Of a stretch of DNA of 64,000 nt, positions 17,023-27,301 are shown piece after piece. The stretch spans positions 87,788-151,787 of the forward strand of contig NZ_JAXEXL010000009.1 of the NCBI RefSeq assembly GCF_034113385.1. Direction: 5' to 3'. The stretch is from Atopobium sp034113385. Its GTDB lineage: Bacteria; Actinomycetota; Coriobacteriia; Coriobacteriales; Atopobiaceae. The notes under the pieces are model-generated. The model was not told the origin of the DNA. It made no database searches and saw only the letters and a list, made by a program, of their open reading frames with translations. The translations under genes were made by a program, and so were the position numbers. Each line of letters begins with the position of its first letter. Within the stretch, counting starts at the first letter, position 1.

Positions 17023-18651
17023 ATGTTGGAGAATTCCTTTAGCCGCCGTAGCTTCCTCAAGGGTTCTGCTGTTGTAGCTGGCGCTGCTGCAACCGCAGGT
17101 CTTGCTGGTTGTGCAGGTACGGGCTCAAACACTGATTCCAAGAAGAAGATTTTTAAATTTGGTCAGGCCAACGCTAAGATGGGCCTCGACATGCAGAAGT
17201 CTACGTCTTCTGGTAGTTCCTCCATTGCAGATTCTATTTTTGAAGCTCCTTTGCGTTGGACCGAGGATAACGAGCTTGTTCCTTGCTTGCTCAAGGAAGT
17301 TCCGACGTTTGAGTCTGACGCACTCACACTTAAGTGCGAGCTTAAAGAGGGTATCAAGTTCCATGATGGTACTACGCTTACCGCAAAGGACGTAAAATAC
17401 ACCTTTGAGCGTATGTTTACCCCTACTACGGGTGCTAAGTCCACTTACATGTACGATGTCATCAAGGGTGCTCCCGAGATGTTAGCTGGTACGGCTACCG
17501 AGCTTGAGGGTCTTACCGTTGAGGATGACACTCACTTTACCTTTACGCTTTCTACCCCTATGGTATCGTTCATCAATAACCTTGGCATTTCCTATGCCCA
17601 TATCTTCCCTAAAGATGCCTGCGAAAAGGCGGGTACCAAGTGGGGTACTGGTACGGATGTAGTTGGTACTGGTAAGTACAAAGTTAAGTCCAATGATGAT
17701 ACTAACGAGGTTATTCTCGAGAAGTTCGCAGAGTACCATGATGGCACTCCTGCCTTGGATGAGGTTCACTACGTCTACTACGATGACCTCAATACAAAAC
17801 TAAAGGCATTCAAGAATGGCGACATTGATATGTGCGATTTGGATGCTACGCAGGTAGCCCAGGCCGTTAAGGATCCCGAGCTCAAAGACCTTATCACCAG
17901 CTATGATCAGCTTGGTGTACAGTTCATCAATTTGAACCTCAAGGATGATATGGGCCTGACCGATAAGCGCGTCCGCCAGGCACTTTCTTTGGCTATTAAC
18001 CGTCAAGAGATGATTGACACGATGTTGTCTGGCAAGGGCACCGCCTGCTCTGGTTGGCTTGCTCCTGCAACTCCTGGTTATGACAAGAGTGCTGCTGCTT
18101 TTGAGTATGATGCGGATAAGGCACAGGCGCTTCTTAAAGAGGCTGGCGTAAGTAATCTGAAGCTTTCTGCCAAGGTACGTGCTGGTTTGTCTGAGAAATT
18201 GATTACTGCAGTACAGGCCTACTGGCAAAAGATTGGCGTAGAGCTGAGCGTTCAGACTGAGGATGCTGGTGTGTGGTCAAGTGACTGGGCAGATGGCAAC
18301 CTGCAGATTACTTCTTTGGGTTGGTTCCCGCTGTATGCCGATGCAGATAACCACATGTATACGTATTTTTATAGTAAAAATGCTGCAAAGAAGTCTTCAT
18401 TCTATAGCAATGACGAGTTTGATAAGCTCGTATCTGAAGCACGTACCAGCCAAGATAAAGATCAGCGTGCCGATAATTACAAGCAAGCAGACAACCTGCT
18501 TACGCGCGAGGATTATGCAACGATTCCTCTGTACTGGCCTAAGGGTTCTTTTGTGGCAAAAGACTACGTTAAGAACGCCAAAGTTGGCAACTTGATTTAC
18601 CATGCGTTTGATATTGATATCGATACCTCTAAGGACGACTACACGGGGTAA
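17023..18651 (+). CDS. dppA: Peptide ABC transporter substrate-binding lipoprotein
   Basis: A 542-aa family 5 extracellular solute-binding protein that captures oligo- or dipeptides for the permease encoded downstream. The signal has a twin-arginine motif (FSRRSFLKG, residues 6-14), a hydrophobic stretch and the lipobox LAGC, so it is likely Tat-exported and lipid-anchored. The family core is visible in LKEGIKFHDGTTLTAKDVKY and LTDKRVRQALSLAINRQEM. It heads the operon dppA-B-C-D-F. A terminator-like hairpin just after it should make it more abundant than the other subunits. Ligand (dipeptide or longer) cannot be told from sequence. Confidence 0.93.
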   Translation: MLENSFSRRSFLKGSAVVAGAAATAGLAGCAGTGSNTDSKKKIFKFGQANAKMGLDMQKSTSSGSSSIADSIFEAPLRWTEDNELVPCLLKEVPTFESDALTLKCELKEGIKFHDGTTLTAKDVKYTFERMFTPTTGAKSTYMYDVIKGAPEMLAGTATELEGLTVEDDTHFTFTLSTPMVSFINNLGISYAHIFPKDACEKAGTKWGTGTDVVGTGKYKVKSNDDTNEVILEKFAEYHDGTPALDEVHYVYYDDLNTKLKAFKNGDIDMCDLDATQVAQAVKDPELKDLITSYDQLGVQFINLNLKDDMGLTDKRVRQALSLAINRQEMIDTMLSGKGTACSGWLAPATPGYDKSAAAFEYDADKAQALLKEAGVSNLKLSAKVRAGLSEKLITAVQAYWQKIGVELSVQTEDAGVWSSDWADGNLQITSLGWFPLYADADNHMYTYFYSKNAAKKSSFYSNDEFDKLVSEARTSQDKDQRADNYKQADNLLTREDYATIPLYWPKGSFVAKDYVKNAKVGNLIYHAFDIDIDTSKDDYTG

Positions 18652-18683
18652 GGTATTTGTAACGTCCAAGGTATAACGCATAA

Positions 18684-18716
18684 AAAGGCGCTGCAACAAT
18701 AAAGCAGCGCCTTTGT
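18684..18716 (+). terminator. Intercistronic terminator between dppA and dppB
   Basis: AAAGGCGCTGC, a 9-nt loop and GCAGCGCCTTTG, with TTT after the stem. It lies inside the operon, so it probably terminates only part of the transcripts after the binding-protein gene. Confidence 0.75.
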
Positions 18717-18824
18717 TTCATCTTTTTTGCAGCGTATACAAGCAGTGCATACAAAGAGCTATACCTGGTAGATTTGCATGGGCGTTGAGGCACGTAGTGT
18801 CGAGTGAAGGATAGGAGGGGCCAG

Positions 18825-19760
18825 ATGAGGAGTTTCCTCACAAAGAGGATTTTACAGGCACTAGGCGTTATTTTTTGTATTTCGCTTATTACATTTTTTG
18901 TACTGAATATCGTTCCTGGAGATCCCATTCGCATTATGATGGGCGATATGGCTGACGAGCAAACCATTGCTCAGGTACGACATAACATGGGTCTTGATAA
19001 GCCCGTTCCAGAGCAGTATGTTTCCTGGTTTACGGGAATGGTTCAGGGAGACTTTGGTGTGTCATACACACAGAAGAAACCCGTTGTTGCTCTTATCGCT
19101 AAGGCCATTGCTATTACGGGAACACTTGCAGGTTTTGCCTATCTTTTTGCGTTGATTTTTGGTTTGGTTATTGGTGTTACTGCCGCGGTTTTTCATGGTA
19201 AATGGATTGATCGCGCTCTTATGGCACTTTCTATTTTGGGCATTTCGGCACCTTCGTTTTGGGTAGCTATTATCGTTCAGATTATCTTTGCACTTACGCT
19301 TAAGTGGTTCCCTCTGTCTGGTGTAAAAACACCTGCTAGCTACGTTCTTCCCGTAATTGCCTTAGGCGCCCAATATGCTGCATCTATTGCTCGTGTAACA
19401 CGCACCTCTATGTTGGACGTACTTAATCAAGACTTTATGCGTACTGCAGAAGCCAAAGGACTCAAGCCACGTGCCATCATTTTGGTTCATGGTTTGCGTA
19501 ATGCCTTGATTCCCATTATTACCATTGCAGGTACGCAGTTGGGAAATATCCTTACAGGCTCTTTGCTTATAGAATCAGTCTTTGGTATTCCTGGTGTTGG
19601 CAAGCTTTTGCTTGATGCCATTAACGCGCGTGACTTACCTCTGATTGAGGGTGGCGTTATGTACATTGCGTTTATCTGTGTTGTTGTGTATTTGCTCGTA
19701 GACATTCTCTACGCCGTAGTAGATCCACGCATTCGACTCGGAGGGGAGGCAGCAGAATAA
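18825..19760 (+). CDS. dppB: Peptide ABC transporter permease, DppB type
   Basis: About 311 aa with six membrane segments and the N-terminal signature of DppB/OppB permeases (RILQALGVIFCISLITFFVL, then PGDP). The EAA loop that contacts the ATPases is TAEAKGLKPRAIILVHGLRN. ATG18825 is chosen over GTG18804 because AGGAGGGG stands directly before it. It forms the translocation channel with DppC. The stop overlaps the ATG of dppC (TAATG). Confidence 0.93.
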   Translation: MRSFLTKRILQALGVIFCISLITFFVLNIVPGDPIRIMMGDMADEQTIAQVRHNMGLDKPVPEQYVSWFTGMVQGDFGVSYTQKKPVVALIAKAIAITGTLAGFAYLFALIFGLVIGVTAAVFHGKWIDRALMALSILGISAPSFWVAIIVQIIFALTLKWFPLSGVKTPASYVLPVIALGAQYAASIARVTRTSMLDVLNQDFMRTAEAKGLKPRAIILVHGLRNALIPIITIAGTQLGNILTGSLLIESVFGIPGVGKLLLDAINARDLPLIEGGVMYIAFICVVVYLLVDILYAVVDPRIRLGGEAAE

Positions 19761-20716
19761 TGGCACTGTTTGCGAGTGATAAAAAATCCAAGAAGGTACA
19801 GCAGGCCGAACGTGTTGCCGCGTCCGCTGTGCAAGCCCAGGTAAACGAGCGTACTACTGGTTCTAAAAAGCGTGCAGAAAGCTATTGGGCAGTAAGTTGG
19901 AACATCTTTAAAAAGAACAAGTTAGGTATGTTTTGCCTGTTTGTTGTTGCGGTATTGGTGTTGGTAGCTCTGTTTGCACCGCTGTTGGCGCCTTACAATC
20001 CAGATGCACAATCTTTAGCAGATATGCTGCAGGAGCCTTCTGCTGCACATTTGTTTGGTACCGATGAGTTTGGTCGTGACATTTTGTCACGCGTCATTTA
20101 TGGCTGTCGGGTATCGCTTTCTGTAGGTGTGGTTTCTCAGCTGCTGGCGCTGTTTATTGGCTTCTTTGCTGGTGTGTGTGCCGGATACTTTGGCGGTTGG
20201 GTAGATGCCGTTATTTCCTTTATCATCCAGGTATTCTCGTCATTTCCCTTCTTGCTCTTTGCCATTGTTGTGATGTTTGTAATGGGGCCCGGACTAACTA
20301 ACCTGTATGTAGCCTTAGGCTTGCTCATGTGGACGAGTACTGCACGCTTGGTACGAGGCGATGTCATGCGTCTTAAGGGCTCTGAGTACATCCAATCTTG
20401 CATTTTGAGTGGTGGTAAGAGCTGGCGCATTATTATGAAGCACTTGCTTCCCAACTGTGTGTCTACACTCATTATTGTTTCGACACTGGGCATTCCTAAT
20501 GCGATTTTGTCTGAGGCTTCGTTATCATTCTTGGGTTTGGGCGTGCAGCCACCCATGTCTTCTTGGGGACAGATGATTTCTGCATCGCAGCCCTATATTC
20601 AATCCAATACCAACTATTCAATTGTTCCAGGCTTGGCTGTAATCATTACCGTAATGGCCTTTAATCTTTTGGGCGATGCGTTGCGCGACGCGCTTGATCC
20701 CAAGATGCGTTCATAG
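19760..20716 (+). CDS. dppC: Peptide ABC transporter permease, DppC type
   Basis: A 318-aa second permease. It has a ~55-residue basic cytosolic start (KKSKKVQQAERVAA…), a first membrane segment near residue 60, then the typical LFGTDEFGRDILSRVIYG of DppC/OppC and an EAA loop (SGGKSWRIIMKHLLPN). It is translationally coupled to dppB by a TAATG overlap and followed 11 nt later by dppD. Confidence 0.93.
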   Translation: MALFASDKKSKKVQQAERVAASAVQAQVNERTTGSKKRAESYWAVSWNIFKKNKLGMFCLFVVAVLVLVALFAPLLAPYNPDAQSLADMLQEPSAAHLFGTDEFGRDILSRVIYGCRVSLSVGVVSQLLALFIGFFAGVCAGYFGGWVDAVISFIIQVFSSFPFLLFAIVVMFVMGPGLTNLYVALGLLMWTSTARLVRGDVMRLKGSEYIQSCILSGGKSWRIIMKHLLPNCVSTLIIVSTLGIPNAILSEASLSFLGLGVQPPMSSWGQMISASQPYIQSNTNYSIVPGLAVIITVMAFNLLGDALRDALDPKMRS

Positions 20717-20727
20717 GGGGAGGAAAC

Positions 20728-21825
20728 ATGACCGAAGAAAAGAAAAAACATGTGACTAACTCCGATGTCGTGGCTCAGGAGTATGCAGCACTGGCAGAAG
20801 ATTTGGTGGATGAGCGCCTCAGGGAGGGCGGTCGTCGTGAGGTATTGCTGCGCGTCAAGGACCTAAGCGTTACCCTCTTTACTGAAGACGGGGCACTTCC
20901 AGCCATTACGGATTTGTCGTTTATCATGCGCAAGGGAGAAACCCTTGCCGTTGTAGGAGAATCCGGCTGTGGTAAATCTATGACTGCCTTAGCCGTTATG
21001 GGGTTGTTGCCCACACCTCCCGCAAAGATTACGAATGGTTCTATTGAGCTCTCTGGTGTAGACATGACCAAACTAACACCTGATGAGATGCGTCAATATC
21101 GTGGCAACAAGCTCGGCATGATTTTCCAAGAGCCTATGACGTCGCTTAATCCTGTTATGACTGCAGGCAAACAAATCCGCGAAGGAATCTTAGCCCATAA
21201 CGCTCATATGAGCAAAAAGGAAGCAGATACGCGTGCGCTTCAGATGATTAAACTGGTTGGCATTCCTGCTCCCGAGAAGGTTTTTAAGAGTTATCCGCAT
21301 GAGCTTTCTGGTGGCATGCGTCAGCGCATCATGATTGCAATGGCATTGGCTTGTCAGCCTGAATTGCTTATTTGTGATGAGCCAACCACTGCGTTGGATG
21401 TAACCATTCAGGCCCAGATTTTGCAGCTCATTGATCGTATGCGCGCAGAGCTTGGTACAGCTGTCATGCTTATTACGCATGATATGGGTGTTGTGTCCGA
21501 GATGGCAGACTGGGTGTTGGTTATGTATGCGGGACACAAGGTGGAGTACACTGTGGCGCCCGAGCTCTTTACTAATCCGCTTCATCCGTATTCCAAAGGG
21601 CTTATCGACTCTATTCCTTCGCTTGATTCTGCCGTAGATACCTTGTATGCCATTCCTGGTAACGTTCCCATGTTGGCAGAGATGCCTGATGGTTGTCCAT
21701 TTCATCCGCGTTGTCCCTTTGCAAAAGATATTTGTCGCAGGCATGCTCCTCAGTTTAAGACGGTTAAGGGCGATAAAAACCACAGGGTTGCCTGTTGGAT
21801 GTATACCGAAAGCTGGGGTGAGTAG
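20728..21825 (+). CDS. dppD: Peptide ABC transporter ATPase, DppD type
   Basis: A 365-aa ATP-binding subunit. Walker A is GESGCGKS, the signature is LSGGMRQR, Walker B is LLICDEPTTALD, and the switch His is in MLITHDMG. The C-terminus carries the oligopeptide/dipeptide transporter extension with clustered cysteines (GCPFHPRCPFAKDICRRHAP), conserved in this subfamily. A 40-residue N-terminal extension precedes the nucleotide-binding domain. It pairs with DppF to power peptide uptake. Confidence 0.95.
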   Translation: MTEEKKKHVTNSDVVAQEYAALAEDLVDERLREGGRREVLLRVKDLSVTLFTEDGALPAITDLSFIMRKGETLAVVGESGCGKSMTALAVMGLLPTPPAKITNGSIELSGVDMTKLTPDEMRQYRGNKLGMIFQEPMTSLNPVMTAGKQIREGILAHNAHMSKKEADTRALQMIKLVGIPAPEKVFKSYPHELSGGMRQRIMIAMALACQPELLICDEPTTALDVTIQAQILQLIDRMRAELGTAVMLITHDMGVVSEMADWVLVMYAGHKVEYTVAPELFTNPLHPYSKGLIDSIPSLDSAVDTLYAIPGNVPMLAEMPDGCPFHPRCPFAKDICRRHAPQFKTVKGDKNHRVACWMYTESWGE

Positions 21826-21827
21826 GC

Positions 21828-22898
<1,071 letters not shown>

Positions 22899-22916
22899 GT
22901 GTATCAAAGGTGAATG

Positions 22917-22946
22917 GTAGGGCCCGTGTATAGAGCGGGCCCTATC
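22917..22946 (+). other. GC-rich hairpin between dppF and pepT
   Basis: TAGGGCCCG and CGGGCCCTA form a stable stem, but no T-run follows. It could be an RNA-stability element or a weak terminator; pepT begins 18 nt later. Confidence 0.45.
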
Positions 22947-22963
22947 GCTATGAGAGGTTTGTC

Positions 22964-24235
22964 ATGAGTGATGTTGTTGATCGCTTTATAAAGTATTGTG
23001 AAGTTGCCTCACAATCCAATCCTTTAACTGCAGACAAGGTGCCTTCCACACCTGGTCAGTTTGATATGGCTCAGGTGATTGCTGCAGATTTGGAAGAATT
23101 GGGCGCTCAAGATGTAACGGTAGATGAGCATGCGTATCTTACAGCTCATTGGCCTGCATCGCCAGAGGCTCAAGAGTTGCCTGCGTTGGGTTTATGTTGT
23201 CATTTAGACACTGCTTGGCAAAGCTATGGCAATCCGGTTCATCCTCACATTATGCATTACGAAGGTGGCAAGCTTATCATTGGTACTGATCGTGATGGTA
23301 AAGAAGTTTACGTTTCTCCTCAGACTAATGCGCACCTTGCCAATATGGTGGGCTGGGATCTTATCACTACAGATGGTACTTCTTTGCTAGGTGGTGATGA
23401 TAAGGCCGGTATAGCTATGATTGTCTCATTGCTTGCACGTCTGAAAGATAATCCCTCGCTGCCTCATCCACGCATTGCGATTGCGTTTGTGCCTGACGAA
23501 GAGATTGGTCATGGCGCTGCTTTGTTGGATCTTAAGAAGTTTGGTGCAAGTTTTGGCTATACCATTGATGGTGGCCCGCTGGGCGAGTTTTGCTATGAAA
23601 CCTTTAATGCTGCCGAGGTAAACGTACGCGCCAAGGGCTTGTCTGTTCATACGGGTACTGCCAAGGGTGTCATGATTAACGCTTCCGAGGCTCTTATGAA
23701 GTTCCATCAGATGATTCCTGCTCAGGAGCGTCCTGAGTATACTGAGGGCTATGATGGCTTTTACTATCTGGAACGTATGAGCGGTGATTGTGAACAAGCC
23801 AAGGCAGACTATATCATTCGCGATCATGACCAAGCGTTGGTAGAGAAGCGCAAGAAGACCATGCGTGATGCAGCTGCCTTTATGAATTTACAGTATGGTC
23901 AGGACGTGATAACGGTTGAGGCTCATGACCAATATCACAATCTGGCAGACGTAGTTACCAAACCAGAGTATAAGCATCTGATTGATAATGCACGAAGTGC
24001 CTATGCGCATATCAATACAGAAATGACCTGTATTCCCATGCGTGGCGGTACCGATGGCAGCCAGTTATCTTTCCGTGGATTTGCCTGTGCTAATTTGTCT
24101 GCCTGCTACTATAACGCGCATGGTGTGCGTGAGTTTGTACCCGTGCCTGAGTTGGAAGCAATGGTAGATATGTTGCAAGAGCTGGTTGCGCTGTATGCAA
24201 AGCCTCAAACATCAGTTCAAACACCAGCTCAGTAA
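22964..24235 (+). CDS. pepT: Peptidase T (tripeptide aminopeptidase)
   Basis: A 423-aa M20-family cytosolic dizinc aminopeptidase that removes N-terminal residues from tripeptides. Zinc and catalytic motifs: CCHLDTAW, LLGGDDKAGIAM, FVPDEEIGHGA (catalytic Glu pair), the Asp of TIDGGPLGE and the His of the C-terminal YNAHGVREF. The gene follows the peptide importer, which supports a role in breaking down what it imports. AGAGG precedes the ATG. Confidence 0.95.
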   Translation: MSDVVDRFIKYCEVASQSNPLTADKVPSTPGQFDMAQVIAADLEELGAQDVTVDEHAYLTAHWPASPEAQELPALGLCCHLDTAWQSYGNPVHPHIMHYEGGKLIIGTDRDGKEVYVSPQTNAHLANMVGWDLITTDGTSLLGGDDKAGIAMIVSLLARLKDNPSLPHPRIAIAFVPDEEIGHGAALLDLKKFGASFGYTIDGGPLGEFCYETFNAAEVNVRAKGLSVHTGTAKGVMINASEALMKFHQMIPAQERPEYTEGYDGFYYLERMSGDCEQAKADYIIRDHDQALVEKRKKTMRDAAAFMNLQYGQDVITVEAHDQYHNLADVVTKPEYKHLIDNARSAYAHINTEMTCIPMRGGTDGSQLSFRGFACANLSACYYNAHGVREFVPVPELEAMVDMLQELVALYAKPQTSVQTPAQ

Positions 24236-24292
24236 TCAGTTTAGAGGAGCTACACGCTGGCGCCGTATAGAAACCAAAGAAACGAGAACGCT

Positions 24293-25348
24293 ATGACCTA
24301 TGACATTGATGCTCAGTATCTGATTGATACCACCCGCAAGCTCATTGAAGTGGATAGCCCTGTTGGCTATTATCCAGAAATCCATGCATATCTTGCACAG
24401 ATACTGGAGCACATGGGATACAGCATGTATACGGATAATAAAGCTACTGCATATGTACGGGTGCCTGGCAAGGATTCCAGCAAGACCGTATGTTTGGGAG
24501 CTCACCTAGATACCATTGGTCTTATCGTCCGAGGCTTTAATGATGATGGCAGCTTGCGCGTGCGTCAACTTGGTGGTATCAATTACCACTCCATTGAAGG
24601 AGAGACCGTTCGCATTCATTGCCGCAATGGTAACGCGGTAGATGGTCAGGTTATTTGTAATAAGCATTCCGTACATGTTTTTGCAGACTGCCGAGAAACC
24701 CCACGCGATGAAGACCATATGTCCATTTCTATTATTGGTGACGTCAAGACTGCCGATGACGCCCGTTCTTTAGGGATAACCCCTGGTGCCGTTGTGGCTG
24801 TTGATCCTCATTTTGTGTCGTATGACAATGGTTATATGGTCGGTCGTTATATTGACGATAAGGCCGCAGTAGCTGTGCTTTTAGACACACTGCAATGGTT
24901 AAAGCAGACGGGGGAAGTCCCTGCGTTTGATACGTTATTTGCATTTCCTATTTTTGAAGAGATTGGCCATGGTGGTGCCTTTGTTCCTGACGAGGTAAGC
25001 GAGTATGTGGCATTGGATATTACCTTGATTGGGCCAGATTATGATGGTGATGAGCACTCTGTGGGCATCATTGTTTCTGATGCGCGCGGACCGTATGACT
25101 GGGAACTGTCTAATCAGCTTATTGGTGCTGCTCAGAACGTGTGCGATGCAGGCAAATGGAATACGCAAGTTTGCTTCCACTATTCCACGGATGCTTCTGC
25201 TGCTTATTGCCTTGGCAATAATATGAAGAGTGGTGCTTTTGGTATGGCCTGCCTTAACACCCATGGTCGCGAGCGTTGTCATGTAGATGCTTTACTACAA
25301 ACTGCCAAGCTTACCCGCGCGTATGTAACAGGTGTGCATCTAAAATAG
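24293..25348 (+). CDS. M42-family metallo-aminopeptidase
   Basis: A 351-aa protein of the M42 family (glutamyl aminopeptidase/cellulase M/FrvX-like). The metal ligands and catalytic residues are in LGAHLDTIG, VGRYIDDKAAVAV, FPIFEEIGHGGA, YVALDI and NTHGRERCH. It likely forms a large multimeric cytosolic aminopeptidase acting on imported peptides. It lies 57 nt after pepT, and the cluster ends with a terminator. The exact specificity is not readable. Confidence 0.88.
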   Translation: MTYDIDAQYLIDTTRKLIEVDSPVGYYPEIHAYLAQILEHMGYSMYTDNKATAYVRVPGKDSSKTVCLGAHLDTIGLIVRGFNDDGSLRVRQLGGINYHSIEGETVRIHCRNGNAVDGQVICNKHSVHVFADCRETPRDEDHMSISIIGDVKTADDARSLGITPGAVVAVDPHFVSYDNGYMVGRYIDDKAAVAVLLDTLQWLKQTGEVPAFDTLFAFPIFEEIGHGGAFVPDEVSEYVALDITLIGPDYDGDEHSVGIIVSDARGPYDWELSNQLIGAAQNVCDAGKWNTQVCFHYSTDASAAYCLGNNMKSGAFGMACLNTHGRERCHVDALLQTAKLTRAYVTGVHLK

Positions 25349-25422
25349 CTGATTCACCTCGTATTACAAATAATAGCTGTAACTGTTACACGTTGATTTT
25401 GTAAAATAACGATTACAAGATG

Positions 25423-25457
25423 AAAAAGGGGACCAATTTTATTGGTTCCCTTTTTAT
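25423..25457 (+). terminator. Terminator after the M42 peptidase
   Basis: AAAAAGGGGACCAA, a TTTTA loop and TTGGTTCCCTTTTT: a long stem with A and T tracts, so it may work in both directions. Confidence 0.9.
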
Positions 25458-25560
25458 AATGCATGTAAATACTCCCGAATTTGGGGAATATAATCCGTAC
25501 GTTTAGGCATGGTGTAAATGGGCTGGTATATCCAGTCTTTACTTTTGAGAGGAATACCCC

Positions 25561-26535
25561 ATGAAGAAGTTTACGAGCATGATGATGAATAGGCGCCAGG
25601 CTGTTGCTCTTGGCTTGGGTGCAGCGGCAACTACTGCTGTTGTAACGCTTGCTGGCTGCAGTGAAGGCAAGGAAATTAAAAAAGACTCTGATACCAAAAA
25701 CGCTTCCCCCGAGCTCGATGTTAAGGCATATGATGAGCTCATTTCTAAGGGCTCTACTGCCTCTGACTCTGAAATTAATGCTTCTGAGTGGGCAAAGAAG
25801 GTTAAGGCTGCTGGTACCCTTCGTGTTGGTGGTACCAAGACCTCTACCTTGTTTGCTTTGCTTAATGAGAAGGACAATGCCATTCGTGGCTTTGATGCTG
25901 GCTTATATGCACTACTGACTCGGTATATTCTTGGTGATCAAACTAAAAGTGAGGTTACTCAGGTAACTTCTGATACTCGTGAGTCAGTACTTCAAAATGA
26001 TCAGGTAGATGCCGTATTTGCTACCTATACCATCAATGATGAGCGCAAGAAGGTTATCTCGTTTGCTGGCCCTTATTACACCTCTCAGCAAGGTATTTTG
26101 GTAAAGGCAGACAATAAAGACATTAATGGTGTGGATGACTTGGCAGGCAAAACGGTTGCTGCACAGTCTGGCTCCACTGGTCCTTCTATCCTAGAAGAGC
26201 TTGCACCTAAGGCAAAGGTGCAGGAGTTTAGTACGGACGAGGAGGCTCGTACCGCGCTTGAGCAAGGTCGTGTAGATGCCTACGTTATTGACATTACCCT
26301 GCAAACTGGCGCTATGGTAAAGAATCCTGGCAAGTATCGTCTTGCAGGCGATACCTTTGGTCCTAAGGATAACTATGGTGTTGGCTTACCCCTTAATTCT
26401 GATGGCGTTGCGTTTGTTAACGGTTTCTTGAAGAAGGTTATAGAGGACGGTACCTGGGCTAAGCTTTGGAAGATTTGCATTGGTGACCGCGCTGGTATTT
26501 CTCAGACGCCTGATGCTCCTGTTATTGAAGGCTAA
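25561..26535 (+). CDS. Amino-acid ABC transporter substrate-binding lipoprotein
   Basis: A 324-aa family 3 solute-binding protein (polar amino acids, glutamate/glutamine group). The N-terminus has an Arg pair (MNRRQAVALG), a hydrophobic core and the lipobox LAGC. Core motifs are GFDAGLYALL, ERKKVISFAGPYY, LAGKTVAAQSGSTG and ALEQGRVDAYVID. It heads an operon of two permeases, an ATPase and a hydrolase. A hairpin follows the gene and should raise its expression over that of the membrane parts. The ligand is inferred only to be a polar amino acid. Confidence 0.92.
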   Translation: MKKFTSMMMNRRQAVALGLGAAATTAVVTLAGCSEGKEIKKDSDTKNASPELDVKAYDELISKGSTASDSEINASEWAKKVKAAGTLRVGGTKTSTLFALLNEKDNAIRGFDAGLYALLTRYILGDQTKSEVTQVTSDTRESVLQNDQVDAVFATYTINDERKKVISFAGPYYTSQQGILVKADNKDINGVDDLAGKTVAAQSGSTGPSILEELAPKAKVQEFSTDEEARTALEQGRVDAYVIDITLQTGAMVKNPGKYRLAGDTFGPKDNYGVGLPLNSDGVAFVNGFLKKVIEDGTWAKLWKICIGDRAGISQTPDAPVIEG

Positions 26536-26582
26536 GACAGGACTGCTTGTATAGCATACAGAATCTCTGTTTAGGTATATAA

Positions 26583-26628
26583 GGCCCTTCGTGATTCTAT
26601 AATGCACGGAGGGCCGTTATTACATTTT
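26583..26628 (+). terminator. Hairpin after the amino-acid binding-protein gene
   Basis: GGCCCTTCGTG and CACGGAGGGCC form an 11-bp stem with one mismatch, followed by GTTATTACATTTTGG. It is an imperfect terminator inside the operon. Confidence 0.6.
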
Positions 26629-26641
26629 GGGGAGGTGTACC

Positions 26642-27301
26642 TTGAGTTTTTCGGAGCTTATTTCTTTATATGGTGACTTGTATATCCAAGCACTGCTCAC
26701 TACGTGGTCTATGACACTTGTCTCATTTGCTTGCGTCATGCTTGTATCGATATTCATTACCATATTGCGCGTAAGCCCCATTGCGCCTTTGCGCAAAGTG
26801 GGAGACTTATATGTACAGATATTCCGTAATATTCCAGGCATCTCTTTGCTGGTTATTTGTGTATATGCGCTGCCTAATCTCAAGGTAGTACTTGATTATC
26901 GTGAATGCGTTATCGTTACCACGGTACTCATTGCCTCTGCGTTTGGCTCTGCCAACTTTATGAGTGGTATCAATACCATTGGTGTAGGTCAGATTGAAGC
27001 GGCGCGTTCCTTGGGGTTATCTTTTATGCAAATGCTGCGCCTTGTGGTAATTCCCCAAGCGTTGCGTTCGGCCATTTTACCTATGACCAATCTGTTTATT
27101 GCAGTCATGCTTACAACGGCCTTAGGCTCACAGGTGCCGCTTTCTCCCAATGAACTTACAGGTTTAGTTTCCTTTATTAACACACGCTCTGTTGGTGGTA
27201 TTTTGCCCTTCATGATTTCTGCTTTGGGCTATGCACTTACGGCGTTTGTCATTGGTTTTGCTGGCGATAAGCTCGATAAGAAAGTGAGGATTAAGCGATG
27301 A
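26642..27301 (+). CDS. Amino-acid ABC transporter permease 1
   Basis: About 219 aa of the HisM/GltJ permease family. It has five membrane segments, the N-terminal LYIQALLTTWSMTLVSF (family start YxxaxxxTlxls) and the coupling loop QIEAARSLGLSFMQMLRLVVIPQA. TTG26642 is preferred because GGGGAGG lies 6-7 nt upstream; an upstream TTG would place the ribosome site inside the gene. It ends in a 4-nt ATGA overlap with the second permease gene. Confidence 0.9.
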   Translation: MSFSELISLYGDLYIQALLTTWSMTLVSFACVMLVSIFITILRVSPIAPLRKVGDLYVQIFRNIPGISLLVICVYALPNLKVVLDYRECVIVTTVLIASAFGSANFMSGINTIGVGQIEAARSLGLSFMQMLRLVVIPQALRSAILPMTNLFIAVMLTTALGSQVPLSPNELTGLVSFINTRSVGGILPFMISALGYALTAFVIGFAGDKLDKKVRIKR